A stretch of DNA of 64,000 bases, taken from assembly GCF_003952485.1 (NCBI RefSeq), contig NZ_CP034447.1, positions 7,206,501 through 7,270,500 on the forward strand. Reading direction: 5' to 3'. This stretch comes from Mesorhizobium sp. M1E.F.Ca.ET.045.02.1.1 (lineage in GTDB: Bacteria > Pseudomonadota > Alphaproteobacteria > Rhizobiales > Rhizobiaceae). The position numbers were made by a program, and so were the translations under genes. Shown piece by piece: positions 13,837 to 23,372 of the stretch. The first letter of the stretch is position 1. Every line of letters begins with the position of its first letter. Below the pieces are notes generated by a model. It did no database searches. It was not told the DNA's origin and saw only the letters and a program-made list of their open reading frames with translations.

Positions 13837-16665
13837 CTACTCGAAGGAGTAGGTGAACCCTTCCGCCGATGCGCCGACGGTGACCTTCGTCATCTTCGCG
13901 CCCTCGAGCGAGCGGTTGAGCACGCCGCGGCTGAGCTCCGGCAGCAGCGTGTTGGTGAGGATGGCGTCGATCATGCGGCCGCCGGATTCGATCTCGGTGC
14001 AGCGCGCCTTGACCAGGTCCATGACGCCGTCGCCAATCACCAGCTCGGCGTCGTTGGTCGCCCTGAGGCGCCTGGCGATCTTGGCGAACTGGTGACGGGT
14101 GATCGCCTCGATCATCGAATCCGACAGCGGATAGTAGGGAATGGTCACCACCCGACCCAGGAATGCCGCCGGAAATACTTTCAGCAGTGGCGTGCGCAAC
14201 GCGGTGTCGAGATCGTCGATCCCGGTCCGCACCGTGCCATTCTTCGTGCGGTCCATGATGACGTCGGAGCCGACATTGGAGGTGAGCAGGATCAGCGTGT
14301 TCTTGAAATCGATGCGCCGGCCCTCGCTGTCGTCCATCATGCCCTTGTCGAAGACCTGGAAGAAAATCTCGTGCACGTCGGGATGGGCCTTCTCGACCTC
14401 GTCGAGCAGGATCACCGAATAGGGTTTGCGGCGCACCGCCTCGGTCAGGATGCCGCCCTTGCCGTAGCCGACATAGCCGGGCGGCGCGCCCTTCAACGTC
14501 GAGACCGTATGCGCTTCCTGGAACTCGGACATGTTGATCGAGATCAGGTTCTGCTCGCCGCCATAGAGCGTCTCGGCCAGCGCCAGCGCGGTTTCGGTCT
14601 TGCCGACGCCCGAGGGGCCGCAAAGCAGGAACACGCCCACGGGCTTTTCCGGCGCGCCGAGGCCGGCGCGGCTGGTCTGCACGCGCTTGGCGATCATCTC
14701 CATCGCATGGTCCTGGCCGACCACGCGCTCGGACAAAGTGGCCGCAAGCCTGAGGGCTTTTTCGGTCTGGCTGGACAGCATGCGTCCGGTCGGGATGCCG
14801 GTCCAGTCCTGCACGACGGCCGCGACCGCATTGCGGTCGACCGACGGCAGGATCAGCGGCGTCTCGCCCTGCGCGGCGGCGAGCTCCGCCATCAATTCGC
14901 GCAGCCGCGCGAGGTCGGCGGCGGCTTCATCCGCCGGTTCGGCAGAAGCTGCTTCGGCCTTCGCAGCCTTTGCCCCCTTGGCCTTCGAGGCCTTGGCTTT
15001 CTGTGGCTTGCTCTCGGCAGCCTTGCTCTCGCCAATCTGGCTCTCGGGGGCCTTTTGCTCAGGCGCCTTTGCTGCCGCGTCGGCGCTCTCCGTTTCCGCA
15101 GCAGTCGCGGCGTCGTCGAGCGGCACGCCCTCGCCGCGCAATTTGGCGCGCAGGTCGAGAATCTCGGCCACCAGAGCTTTTTCCCGGTCCCAGCGCGCCT
15201 GAGCGGCGGCAAGCGTGGTCTCGGTTTCCGCCAGCCCAACGTCGACGCGGGCCTGCCGGTCGGCGACCTCGATGCCGATCGCCGCCTCACGGCCGATGAT
15301 ACCGCGCTCGACCTCCAGCGCCTGGCGGCGGCGCAGAATATCCTCGACCTCGGCCGGCGTCGCATGCTGCGAAATGGCGACGCGGGCACAGGCGGTGTCG
15401 AGCAGGCTGACCGCCTTGTCCGGCAGTTGCCGCGCCGGGATGTAGCGGTGAGAGAGCGCAACCGCCGCCTCGATCGCCTCGTCCAGGATCTGCACCTTGT
15501 GATGCTGCTCCAACACGCCGGCGACACCGCGCAGCATCAGCACAGCCACCGCTTCCGAAGGCTCCTCGATCTTGACCACCTGGAAGCGACGCGTCAGCGC
15601 CGGATCCTTCTCGATATGCTGCTTGTATTCGGCCCAGGTCGTGGCCGCGATGGTGCGCAGCTCGCCGCGCGCCAGCGCCGGCTTCAGGAGATTGGCCGCG
15701 TCGCCGGTGCCCGCCGCGCCGCCGGCGCCGATCAGCGTATGCGCCTCGTCGATGAACAGGATGATCGGCGTCTCGGACGCCTGGACCTCGTCGATGACCG
15801 CCTTCAGCCGCTTCTCGAACTCGCCCTTGACGCTGGCGCCCGCCTGCATCAGCCCGACATCGAGCATGCGCACGCTGACGTTCTGCAGCGTCGGCGGCAC
15901 ATCGCCCTGCGCAATGCGCAGCGCAAAACCTTCGACCACCGCCGTCTTGCCGACGCCGGCCTCGCCGGTCAGGATCGGATTGTTTTGCCGGCGTCGCATC
16001 AGGATATCGACGATCTGGCGGATCTCCGGATCGCGGCCGACGACCGGATCGATCTTGCCGTCGCGGGCGCGCTGGGTGAGGTCGGTGGCGTATTTGGCCA
16101 GAGCCGAATCCCCGCCCGGACCGCGCTTCATCGGCGTTTCGGCGGCGGCTGCGGCGGGAGCTGAGCCGGCTTCGAGCGAGCCTTCGGTGACATCGGCGAA
16201 GCGGGAAACGACACCATCGGCGTCGATCTTGTCGAACTCGGCGCTGATCTTCGACACCAGGCCTTCCAGCACCGGCGTCTTCAGACAGGCAAGCAGGATA
16301 TGGGCGCTGCGCACCTCTTCGACGCCGAATTCCAGCGTTGCCAGGTTCCAGCCTTCCTGGATGGCGTGGAAGATGTGGTCGGAGAATTCCTCCACCGAGG
16401 TGGCGCCATAGGGCAGCTTGTCGATGGCGCGGGTCATGTCCGCTGACAGACGACTGGCATCCACGCCGGCATCGGCAAGGATCATCTGCACGTCCGAGCG
16501 CTCCGACAGCACCAGTTGCTGAATGAAATGGACGAGCTCGACATAGGGATTGCCGCGCAACTTGGCCGTGTCGGCCGCGGCCTTGAAGGCGCGCACCCCC
16601 GTGGCGTTGAGCTTTGCGACCAGTTCCTTACGCTTGAAGCTCTGCGATGACCGGCGCTGTTCCAT
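13837..16665 (-). CDS. tssH: T6SS sheath-disassembly ATPase TssH/ClpV
   Basis: A 942-residue AAA+ ClpV that recycles the contracted TssB/TssC sheath in the cytoplasm. There is an N-domain up to about residue 165, then D1 with Walker A GEAGVGKT near residue 232 and FIDEAHTLIGAGG, a coiled middle domain, then D2 with GPSGVGKTE near residue 683 and LLDEVEKAHPDV. I start at the ATG of MEQRRSSQS, which has an AGCAGG site; the frame runs on 25 codons upstream without family match. An unusual Ala/Lys/Glu-rich stretch lies at about residues 515-585 and makes the protein longer than most ClpV. It is transcribed away from tssA across a shared promoter region. Confidence 0.95.
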   Translation of the reverse strand: MEQRRSSQSFKRKELVAKLNATGVRAFKAAADTAKLRGNPYVELVHFIQQLVLSERSDVQMILADAGVDASRLSADMTRAIDKLPYGATSVEEFSDHIFHAIQEGWNLATLEFGVEEVRSAHILLACLKTPVLEGLVSKISAEFDKIDADGVVSRFADVTEGSLEAGSAPAAAAAETPMKRGPGGDSALAKYATDLTQRARDGKIDPVVGRDPEIRQIVDILMRRRQNNPILTGEAGVGKTAVVEGFALRIAQGDVPPTLQNVSVRMLDVGLMQAGASVKGEFEKRLKAVIDEVQASETPIILFIDEAHTLIGAGGAAGTGDAANLLKPALARGELRTIAATTWAEYKQHIEKDPALTRRFQVVKIEEPSEAVAVLMLRGVAGVLEQHHKVQILDEAIEAAVALSHRYIPARQLPDKAVSLLDTACARVAISQHATPAEVEDILRRRQALEVERGIIGREAAIGIEVADRQARVDVGLAETETTLAAAQARWDREKALVAEILDLRAKLRGEGVPLDDAATAAETESADAAAKAPEQKAPESQIGESKAAESKPQKAKASKAKGAKAAKAEAASAEPADEAAADLARLRELMAELAAAQGETPLILPSVDRNAVAAVVQDWTGIPTGRMLSSQTEKALRLAATLSERVVGQDHAMEMIAKRVQTSRAGLGAPEKPVGVFLLCGPSGVGKTETALALAETLYGGEQNLISINMSEFQEAHTVSTLKGAPPGYVGYGKGGILTEAVRRKPYSVILLDEVEKAHPDVHEIFFQVFDKGMMDDSEGRRIDFKNTLILLTSNVGSDVIMDRTKNGTVRTGIDDLDTALRTPLLKVFPAAFLGRVVTIPYYPLSDSMIEAITRHQFAKIARRLRATNDAELVIGDGVMDLVKARCTEIESGGRMIDAILTNTLLPELSRGVLNRSLEGAKMTKVTVGASAEGFTYSFE

Positions 16666-16996
16666 TGAACCTGCTCCCGAAATCTGCCGACCGTACCCTG
16701 CCATATAAGCGGCTACTTGACAAAGCCATGTGACGGGCAAGGCGCGTGGATATGTGCGGGCGGCACCGCCCTGTTACAAAAGTCTTGCATACACGTGCAA
16801 CAAACACCGGATCGCCGTCCGGGCTATGCGAGCCATTTCACATACCGGGCCCGGCAATCGCGCAATGGGTTTCGCCGAAGAAAACGGTCGCGTTTAGCAT
16901 CCGTTAGTTTTTGAGCAGCTGCTCAATTGTCGTGGCGCGAGGCCAGTGATAACGTTACGTCACATAGGGTCTCAGGGCCGCTGGCTGGGGGTTAGT
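16666..16996. other. Divergent T6SS promoter region between tssH and tssA
   Basis: About 330 bases with no gene. It should contain promoters for both the tssH transcript and the long tssA operon. The salient object is a 16-base perfect palindrome at 16911-16926, 71 bases before the chosen tssA start. I could not find a sigma-54 box or a strong -35/-10 pair on either strand; the best forward candidate is TTGTCG at 16927 with a weak -10 near 16950. Confidence 0.5.
16911..16926. promoter_or_regulatory. Perfect palindrome TTGAGCAGCTGCTCAA, candidate T6SS operator
   Basis: The two eight-base arms TTGAGCAG and CTGCTCAA are exact reverse complements with no spacer. It is centred in the only divergent control region of the T6SS core, next to tssA. 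No regulator gene lies adjacent, so the protein that would bind it is unknown. Confidence 0.45.
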
Positions 16997-18199
16997 GTGA
17001 TTAATCTCGCACTCTGGCTGAATCCTCTGAACGGTGAGAATCCGTCGGGTGAGGATTTGCGCAACGACCCGGCCTTCCACGAGCTGGAGCGCCTCACCGA
17101 GCCGCTACTCAAAGTTGTCCATGACGGCATCAACAAGCCGACTTCGCAATCAACGCCGGTCGACTGGGCCGCTGTCCTCGACAAGGCGGAAGAGCTTCGC
17201 TCCCGCGGCCGGGATCTGCGCCTTTTGGTCATCGTCGCGCGCGCTCTCGCCAACGAAGAGGGACTGGCCGGTCTCGCCCAGGGCCTGAAGCTGATTGCCA
17301 GCACCTTCGACCAGTATTGGGAGACGATGCATCCGGCATTGCGGCCGAACGCGACGCCGCGCGACGCCGCCCTGCGCCGCATCAATGCATTGCTTGATCT
17401 TCAGAACAGCCAGGGAGGCCTGCTGGCGAACCTTCGCGAGACGATCTTCTTCTCGCCGCGTCAGGTCGGGCCCATCAGCGGACGCGATCTGGAGCAGGGC
17501 GCGCTCGACGAGCGCGTCATGCTGCAGGAAGCGGCTTCCGGGCTGGGCGCTTCCGAAAAGGCGGCGCTGGCGACGGCTCACAGCCAACTCCTGAACCGGG
17601 TGCGCAGCGGCTGCGCGGCACAGATCGATCAGGCCGGCGACGCGATGACCTCGCTGCTCGCCGACGCCCGGGCGGCGATCGCCGCGCTCGACGAAGTCGA
17701 CACCGCCCTCAACAAGCGTATCGAAGGCAACGGCCCCACTGTCCCGGAATTGAAACGGTTCCTGCAGCGTTTGCTGACGACGCTGGAGCGGAATTCGGCC
17801 GTCGGCACTGCTGCGAATGGGGCCGCAAAGCCCTCCGCGCAGCCGACGGGACCGGCAGCACCGGCCGGAAACGGTCACGGAGCCCAAGGGATGGGGGCCG
17901 AAGCGATGGGAGCCGAAGCGATGGCAAGTGCGGCAAGCTATGCGGAACCCGGCGCCGGGCTGCCCGACCGGATCACCTCGCGCGACGACGTCGTCAAATG
18001 CCTCGACCTCGTCGTCGCCTTCTATGACCGCACGGAGCCGTCGAGCCCGATACCGCATCTCGCCCGCCGCGTGCGCCGCATGGTGCACATGGATTTCGTG
18101 GAACTGATGGAAGATCTCGCCCCGTCGGGGCTGAAGGAATTCCGGCTGCTTGCCGGTGTTCCCGATCCCAAGAAGCCGGCCCAGAAGGATGAAAGGTAA
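16997..18199 (+). CDS. tssA: T6SS baseplate/cap protein TssA (ImpA)
   Basis: A TssA of about 400 residues. The ImpA N-terminal domain is clear from NPLNGENPSGEDLRNDPAF and continues through WDYYWETM-like DQYWETMHPALRPNATPRD; an Ala/Gly-rich linker with AEAMGAEAM repeats follows, then the C-terminal SRDDVVKCLDLVVAFYDR and PIPHLARRVRRMVHMDF segment typical of short TssA proteins. I prefer the GTG at 16997, seven bases after GGGGG; an in-frame GTG at 16946 is possible. It starts the main T6SS operon, six bases before tssB. TssA primes the baseplate and sheath polymerisation. Confidence 0.9.
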   Translation: MINLALWLNPLNGENPSGEDLRNDPAFHELERLTEPLLKVVHDGINKPTSQSTPVDWAAVLDKAEELRSRGRDLRLLVIVARALANEEGLAGLAQGLKLIASTFDQYWETMHPALRPNATPRDAALRRINALLDLQNSQGGLLANLRETIFFSPRQVGPISGRDLEQGALDERVMLQEAASGLGASEKAALATAHSQLLNRVRSGCAAQIDQAGDAMTSLLADARAAIAALDEVDTALNKRIEGNGPTVPELKRFLQRLLTTLERNSAVGTAANGAAKPSAQPTGPAAPAGNGHGAQGMGAEAMGAEAMASAASYAEPGAGLPDRITSRDDVVKCLDLVVAFYDRTEPSSPIPHLARRVRRMVHMDFVELMEDLAPSGLKEFRLLAGVPDPKKPAQKDER

Positions 18200-18204
18200 C
18201 AAGC

Positions 18205-18741
18205 ATGCCAGCAGAAAGCAAAGCGAAGGTCATCGAAAGAAACCGCGCGCCGCGCGTGCAGATCGCCTACGACGTCGAAACCTACGGCAGCCCGACGACG
18301 ATCGAACTGCCGTTCGTCATGGCCGTGATGGCCGATCTTTCCGGCGCCTCACAGACCAAGGATGCGGTGAAGTCGGTCCTGGACCGCAAGCTCGTCGAAA
18401 CCGACGCCAACCGCTTCCCCAAATTCATGGAAGCCATGGGGCCGCGCGTGAAGGCGCGGGTGAAGAACACGCTGCCGCAAGCCGAGGGAGCCGAACGCGA
18501 CGAGGAGCTCGCGGTCGATCTCACCTTCTCGAAGATCGGCGATTTCGCGCCCGACAAGATCGCCGAACAGGTCCCGCAACTGGCCGAGATCCTCAAGATG
18601 CGCCGCCAGCTCGAGGAACTGCTCGGCTTCATGGACGGCCGCGTCGATGCCGAGAAACGCATCGCGCAGCTTCTGAACAACGAGCCGCTGCTGAGCAAGA
18701 TCGCCGACCAGGCGATATCCGACGGCAAGGGCGAGGAGTAA
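18205..18741 (+). CDS. tssB: T6SS contractile sheath small subunit TssB (VipA)
   Basis: A 178-residue TssB. Family segments are RVQIAYDVETYGSPTTIELP near the N-terminus, FPKFMEAMGPRVKARVKNTL in the middle and LLGFMDGRVDAEKRIAQLL near the C-terminus. It forms the heterodimeric contractile sheath with TssC in the cytoplasm and is extracted by ClpV. The ATG follows AAAGG, five bases after the tssA stop, and tssC starts three bases after its end, so the stoichiometric pair is co-translated from one message. Confidence 0.96.
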   Translation: MPAESKAKVIERNRAPRVQIAYDVETYGSPTTIELPFVMAVMADLSGASQTKDAVKSVLDRKLVETDANRFPKFMEAMGPRVKARVKNTLPQAEGAERDEELAVDLTFSKIGDFAPDKIAEQVPQLAEILKMRRQLEELLGFMDGRVDAEKRIAQLLNNEPLLSKIADQAISDGKGEE

Positions 18742-18744
18742 GTC

Positions 18745-20250
18745 ATGGCTGAACAGCAAAAGACCGCAGCCGCCACCGCCGAGGCGGAAGCGATAGACCT
18801 AGGCGAATTCAGCGGACTCCTTGAAAAGGATTTCAAGGTCAAGAAAGACGACAGTGAAAAGCTGCAGCAACTGGTGCGCAACCTGGCTTTGGCCGCGCAG
18901 TCGCGCTCCGAGACCACGACGATCTCGTCCAACGCGATCAAGTCGATCAAGTCGCTGATCGCCGGCATCGACAAGATGCTGACGACGCAGGTCAACGAGA
19001 TCCTGCACGCGCCGGAAGTGCGGGAGATGGAGGGCACCTGGCGCGGCCTCTGGTATCTCGTCAACAACACCGAGACGGATACCAAGCTCAAGATCCGGGT
19101 GATGAACATCTCCAAGGAGCAACTGGCCGACACGCTCGAAGACTATGAAGGCCAGATGTGGGATCAAAGTCCGATCTTCAAGAAGGTCTACACGGACGAG
19201 TATTCGATGCTGGGCGGCGAGCCGATCGGCTGCATCATCGGCGCCTACGAATTCTCGAACCATCCGCGCGACGTCGGCCTGCTGCGCAACATTTCGGGCA
19301 TCTGCGCCTCCGCGCACACGCCCTTCATCGCCGCTGCCTCGCCGCGCCTGTTCCGCATGGACAGCTGGCAGGAACTGCCGAACCCGCAGGACCTGCAGAT
19401 GATCGTGAACAACCCGGCCTACGCCTCGTGGCAGTCGCTGCGCGAGAGCGAGGACGCCCGCTATATTGGGCTCACCATGCCGCGCGTGCTGGCACGTCTG
19501 CCCTACGGCACCGAGACCGTTCCAGTGAAGGGGTTCACGTTCGAGGAGGAAGTGGGTGGCGACCACAACAAATATGTCTGGATGAACGCCGCCTTCCCGA
19601 TGGGCGTCAACATCAACCGCAGCCACAAGCTCTTTGGCTGGGGCACGCAGATCCGTGGCGTCGAGAACGGCGGCACGGTGCTCAACCTGCCGGTGCACGC
19701 CTTCCCGACCGACGACGGATCGATCGCGATGAAATGCCCGACCGAGGTCGCCATCGACGACCGGCGCGAGGCGGAACTGGCCAAGCTCGGCCTGATGCCG
19801 ATCCTGCACCGGAAGAACACCGACCTTGCCGCCTTCATCGGCGCGCATTCGCTGCAGGACGACGAAACCCGCGCCGGCCGTCTGGTCGATCCCGACGCGC
19901 AGTCGAACGAGCGGCTGTCAGCCAACCTGCCCTATCTTTTCCCGGTGTCCCGTTTCGCGCACTACCTCAAGGCGATTGCGCGCGACAAGATCGGCTCGTT
20001 CAAGGAACGCACCGATATGCAGATCTGGTTGACCGAATGGATCAACCGGTACGTGCTGGCCAACCCTGCCTTCGCCGACGACAAGGCGCGCGCCAAGCGC
20101 CCGCTGGCCGCGGCCGAGGTTCAAGTCGACAGCGTCGAAGGCCGGCCCGGTTACTACAATGCCCGTTTCTATCTGCGTCCGCACTACCAGCTGGAAGGCA
20201 TCAACGCCTCGCTCCGGCTGGTGTCGGAACTGCCGTCAGTGAAGGGCTGA
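18745..20250 (+). CDS. tssC: T6SS contractile sheath large subunit TssC (VipB)
   Basis: A 501-residue TssC of normal length. The sheath core contains EVREMEGTWRGLWYLVNNTE, GCIIGAYEFSNHPRDVGLL and MPRVLARLPYG, and the C-terminal part contains FPVSRFAHYLKAIARDKIGS and YYNARFYLRPHYQLEG, all strong family signatures. It pairs with TssB to build the contractile tail around the Hcp tube. It lies between tssB and hcp in the operon; GGCGAGGAG upstream is a good ribosome binding site. Confidence 0.97.
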   Translation: MAEQQKTAAATAEAEAIDLGEFSGLLEKDFKVKKDDSEKLQQLVRNLALAAQSRSETTTISSNAIKSIKSLIAGIDKMLTTQVNEILHAPEVREMEGTWRGLWYLVNNTETDTKLKIRVMNISKEQLADTLEDYEGQMWDQSPIFKKVYTDEYSMLGGEPIGCIIGAYEFSNHPRDVGLLRNISGICASAHTPFIAAASPRLFRMDSWQELPNPQDLQMIVNNPAYASWQSLRESEDARYIGLTMPRVLARLPYGTETVPVKGFTFEEEVGGDHNKYVWMNAAFPMGVNINRSHKLFGWGTQIRGVENGGTVLNLPVHAFPTDDGSIAMKCPTEVAIDDRREAELAKLGLMPILHRKNTDLAAFIGAHSLQDDETRAGRLVDPDAQSNERLSANLPYLFPVSRFAHYLKAIARDKIGSFKERTDMQIWLTEWINRYVLANPAFADDKARAKRPLAAAEVQVDSVEGRPGYYNARFYLRPHYQLEGINASLRLVSELPSVKG

Positions 20251-20298
20251 AATGCAGCAAAGTCATCTTGTTTCGTTTGAAAGCGGTGGAGAAAGACA

Positions 20299-20754
20299 AT
20301 GCCAGTGAAGATCGATGGTTTTTTGAAAGTTCCGGATATCAAGGGCCCCAGCAAGCGTGACGGCCATGAAGACGAGATCGAAGTCCACGGCGTCGACTAC
20401 AAGATGGTAGCTCCGTACGACCCGAATTCGCTCTCGCGGCGCGGCCGTGTCTCGATGGGAATGATCAAATTCACCAAGCATTACGACAAGTCGTCGCCGT
20501 ACCTGAAGAAGGCGCTGTTCGAAAACAAGGCGCTCGACGAAGTGGTGTTTTCGGCCCGCCGCACGATCGACGGCGAGACCAGCGACTACCTGGTCGTGAC
20601 GCTCACCGATGCCTCGATCATGGAATACGACATGCGGCAGGCGGAGGATGAGGCCGACCTGATCGAGGAAGACGTCAGCTTCGCCTACAAGAAGATCAAG
20701 TTCGTCTACGACAAGGACGACGAGATCGAAATGGATGTCTATGTCGGCAAGTGA
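20299..20754 (+). CDS. hcp: T6SS inner-tube protein Hcp (TssD)
   Basis: A 151-residue Hcp, the ring-forming inner tube subunit and secreted hallmark of the system. It begins MPVKIDGFLKVPDIKG and contains HEDEIEVHGVDYKM, RGRVSMGMIKFTKHYDKSSP and the C-terminal FAYKKIKFVYDKDD strand pair. It has no effector extension. A GGTGGAGAAAG site precedes the ATG, and it follows tssC by 48 bases, the widest gap in this part of the operon, which could allow its own regulation. Its last 14-20 bases overlap the start of tssE. Confidence 0.96.
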   Translation: MPVKIDGFLKVPDIKGPSKRDGHEDEIEVHGVDYKMVAPYDPNSLSRRGRVSMGMIKFTKHYDKSSPYLKKALFENKALDEVVFSARRTIDGETSDYLVVTLTDASIMEYDMRQAEDEADLIEEDVSFAYKKIKFVYDKDDEIEMDVYVGK

Positions 20755-21496
20755 GGCCAGGCGGCCCGGCGCGAACAAGGCGCATCTGGCCGGCAGTTCG
20801 CGGGCAAAGCGCGAGGCGGTCCAGCCCTCTCTCTGGGACCGCCTCATCAACGATCTGCCCGGCCTGACCTCGGAGATAGAGGGGCTGCGCCGACAGTTGC
20901 AGGAGGAGCTCGGCGCCGAGCGCGTCGAGGCTCTTCTTGCCGGCAGCGCGCGCGCCGTCGATGCCGATGCGGAACTGACGCCGGACCAGAAGCGGCGCCT
21001 GCACCGTCTGGTCTTCCAGTCCGAGCACCGCGCCGAGATCGAAAGCCGCGGCGTGGTGGTGTCGGCGCGGGTGCTCAGGGAAGCCGTCCGGCGCGACATC
21101 GAGGCCTTGTTCAACACCGAACGTTTCGAATCCGTTCCGATGCTTTCCGATGCCGAGCACGAACAGCCATTGGACGAACTGCCGCCGCTCGCCGATTTCC
21201 CGGAGGTGCGGCGCAGCGTGGTCAACTATGGCGTGCCGTCCTTCTCCGGCCGCTCGTCGAGGGACTTCGACCGCGATACTTTGGCGCGCGAGATCCGCGC
21301 GGTGCTTGCCACCTTCGAGCCGCGTCTCAAGGAAAGCGCAACGACGGTCAATGTCACCCTCGGCGACAAGAGCGTCGGCCTGAAGATCGAGATCGACGCC
21401 GTGCTTATCATGACGCCGACGCCGGAACGCATGCGGCTGCGCACCACGATCAATCTCGACAACGGCCTGGCGCGAACCGAATTTAGGGAGACCTGA
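20741..21496 (+). CDS. tssE: T6SS baseplate protein TssE (GPW/gp25 family)
   Basis: A long TssE of about 251 residues; typical TssE are 130-180. The N-terminal part carries LWDRLINDLPGLTSEIEGL, then an additional helical region, and the gp25 domain occupies the C-terminal half: VVNYGVPSFSGRSSRDFDRD, LAREIRAVLATFEPRL and RLRTTINLDNG. TssE is a wedge protein of the baseplate homologous to phage T4 gp25. Two ATG starts (20735 and 20741) lie inside the end of hcp, so translation is coupled to Hcp. Confidence 0.9.
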   Translation: MSASEARRPGANKAHLAGSSRAKREAVQPSLWDRLINDLPGLTSEIEGLRRQLQEELGAERVEALLAGSARAVDADAELTPDQKRRLHRLVFQSEHRAEIESRGVVVSARVLREAVRRDIEALFNTERFESVPMLSDAEHEQPLDELPPLADFPEVRRSVVNYGVPSFSGRSSRDFDRDTLAREIRAVLATFEPRLKESATTVNVTLGDKSVGLKIEIDAVLIMTPTPERMRLRTTINLDNGLARTEFRET

Positions 21497-21497
21497 A

Positions 21498-23372
21498 ATG
21501 GATCGGGTCTTCGTGGAATACTACGAAGAGGAACTGACCCATATCCGCGCGCTGGCCGCGGAATTCGCCGACATGCATCCCTCCATTGCCCGCAACCTTT
21601 CCCTCGACACGGTGCCCTGCCCCGACCCTTACGTCGAACGGCTTCTTGACGGCGTGGCGTTCCTTGCCGCGCGCACGCGGCTGAAGGTTGACGCCGAGCG
21701 CTCCCGCTTCTCGCGCGCCGTGCTCGACGTGCTCTATCCGGATCTGGTCACGCCGGCGCCGGCAACGGCGATGGCGGTGCTGAAGCCGGGCCAGCAGGTG
21801 CAGTCGATGATCGCCGGCCACTCGGTCGGGCGCGGCACGCGGCTGGTCTCCAGCCTGCATCCCGGGCTGTCGACACGCTGCACTTTCACCACCGCGCAGG
21901 AGGTCACGCTGTGGCCGATCGCGATCACCTCGGTCAGCTATTTCCAGGACCGCAGCGGGCTGGCGGCGGCGGGCATCGGCCCCGTCGGCGGCGTGCGCGG
22001 CGAAGCTGCGCTGCGCATTGCGCTTGCCCGGACCGGAAAGGGCAAACTCAACGAACTCGCACTTGATCGCCTCGATCTCTATTTCGCCGGGCGCGCCAAG
22101 GCGCCTCTCATCTTCGACGCGATCTTCGGCGCCTGCTCGGCTGTCGGCGCGCGAGCGGAAGGCAAGACCAATCCACTGTCGGCGCTCGCCGAGCCTGAGA
22201 TGATCGGCATCCGCGACGACGAGGCGTTGATGCCCCGCACCCGCCCGACCTTCGAGGGATACCGGCTGCTGCGCGAATATTTCATGATCCCCGAACGCTT
22301 CCACTATGTGCGGGTCTCAGGCCTGCAACCCGTGGTGCGCAAATGCGAGGCGGGACTGGAGATCATCTTCCTGTTCCGACGCCCGGTGCCCGAGCTCGCC
22401 GACGTGACGCCGGCCGATTTCGAGCTCTTCGTGACGCCGCTCATCAATCTCTTCGAGCGCGAATGCAACGTCATCGAGATCGATCCGCGCAGGACACGGC
22501 AAGTGGTGCATGCCGACCGGACGCGGGCGAGGGATTTCGAGATTTTTCGCGTCACCCGGGTGGAAGACGCCGACGCGGAAGGCAGCGAGGCCGAAATTCC
22601 CGAGCTTTTCAGCCTGGGGCAGAACCGCGGCAGCGGCTGGGTCTATTCGACAGAGCGGCGCCCGCGCCGGGCCACCGAAGACGAGCGGCGCGACGGCCTG
22701 ACCCGCACCTCCTATACGGGAGACGATGTGTTCCTCGCGGTCTCGCGGCCCACGGGGAGCCCAGCCAACCGGCCGCTCAGGCGCCTCGACGTGATGGCGC
22801 TCTGCACCAACCGCGATCTGCCGATCCTGGACGACACCCCGACGCTGACGCTGGAGACGGCCGACCCGGTCGAGACAGTCAGGCTGCTCGGCGCGTTGCG
22901 GCCGCCGCAGCCGGCGATCCCGGCATCGCTGCCGGCGGGCGCCGAAGGCGAATCCCGCGCCGACAATCTCGCCTGGCGGCTGGTGGCGCAGCTCTCGCTC
23001 AACTTCCTGAGCCTCGCCAAGGAAGGCCGCGGGGTTGACCCTTTGCATGCGCTGCTCGATCTTTATGCCGACCGCGGAGATCCGAGCCTTGCCCGCAACG
23101 TGCATTCGATCACCCGCATCGACTCGCGCCCGGTCATCGAGCGGCTCAGGATCGACGGGCCGATGTGCTTCGGACGGGGCACGGAGGTGACGCTGCATGT
23201 CGACCAGTCGGTGCTGGCGGGGCAAAGCACGCTGCTGCTTTCGGCCCTGCTTGCGCGGCTGTTTGCCCGCCACGCCGGAATAAACGGCTTCGTGCGGACG
23301 CGCACGCGGCTGTTGCAGAAGCAGGAGGATGTGCCATGGCCGATGACGCCCGGCAATCGCTACCTGATCTAG
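21498..23372 (+). CDS. tssF: T6SS baseplate protein TssF (VasA)
   Basis: A 624-residue TssF. The N-terminus FVEYYEEELTHIRALAAEFA and the segment HPSIARNLSLDT, then PYVERLLDGVAFLAARTRLK, are the strongest family marks; the C-terminal LARLFARHAGINGFVRTRTR matches too. With TssG, TssE and TssK it forms the baseplate wedge in the cytoplasm at the membrane complex. It begins one base after the tssE stop with GGGAG upstream, and its last 37 bases overlap tssG. Confidence 0.96.
   Translation: MDRVFVEYYEEELTHIRALAAEFADMHPSIARNLSLDTVPCPDPYVERLLDGVAFLAARTRLKVDAERSRFSRAVLDVLYPDLVTPAPATAMAVLKPGQQVQSMIAGHSVGRGTRLVSSLHPGLSTRCTFTTAQEVTLWPIAITSVSYFQDRSGLAAAGIGPVGGVRGEAALRIALARTGKGKLNELALDRLDLYFAGRAKAPLIFDAIFGACSAVGARAEGKTNPLSALAEPEMIGIRDDEALMPRTRPTFEGYRLLREYFMIPERFHYVRVSGLQPVVRKCEAGLEIIFLFRRPVPELADVTPADFELFVTPLINLFERECNVIEIDPRRTRQVVHADRTRARDFEIFRVTRVEDADAEGSEAEIPELFSLGQNRGSGWVYSTERRPRRATEDERRDGLTRTSYTGDDVFLAVSRPTGSPANRPLRRLDVMALCTNRDLPILDDTPTLTLETADPVETVRLLGALRPPQPAIPASLPAGAEGESRADNLAWRLVAQLSLNFLSLAKEGRGVDPLHALLDLYADRGDPSLARNVHSITRIDSRPVIERLRIDGPMCFGRGTEVTLHVDQSVLAGQSTLLLSALLARLFARHAGINGFVRTRTRLLQKQEDVPWPMTPGNRYLI

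Noticed and set aside
14092..16164. A 690-codon forward frame opposite clpV
   Set aside because: It overlaps ClpV throughout and shows no recognisable domain.
16666..16996. A sigma-54 promoter for the T6SS operon
   Set aside because: I looked for TGGCAC-N5-TTGC on both strands and found no acceptable match.
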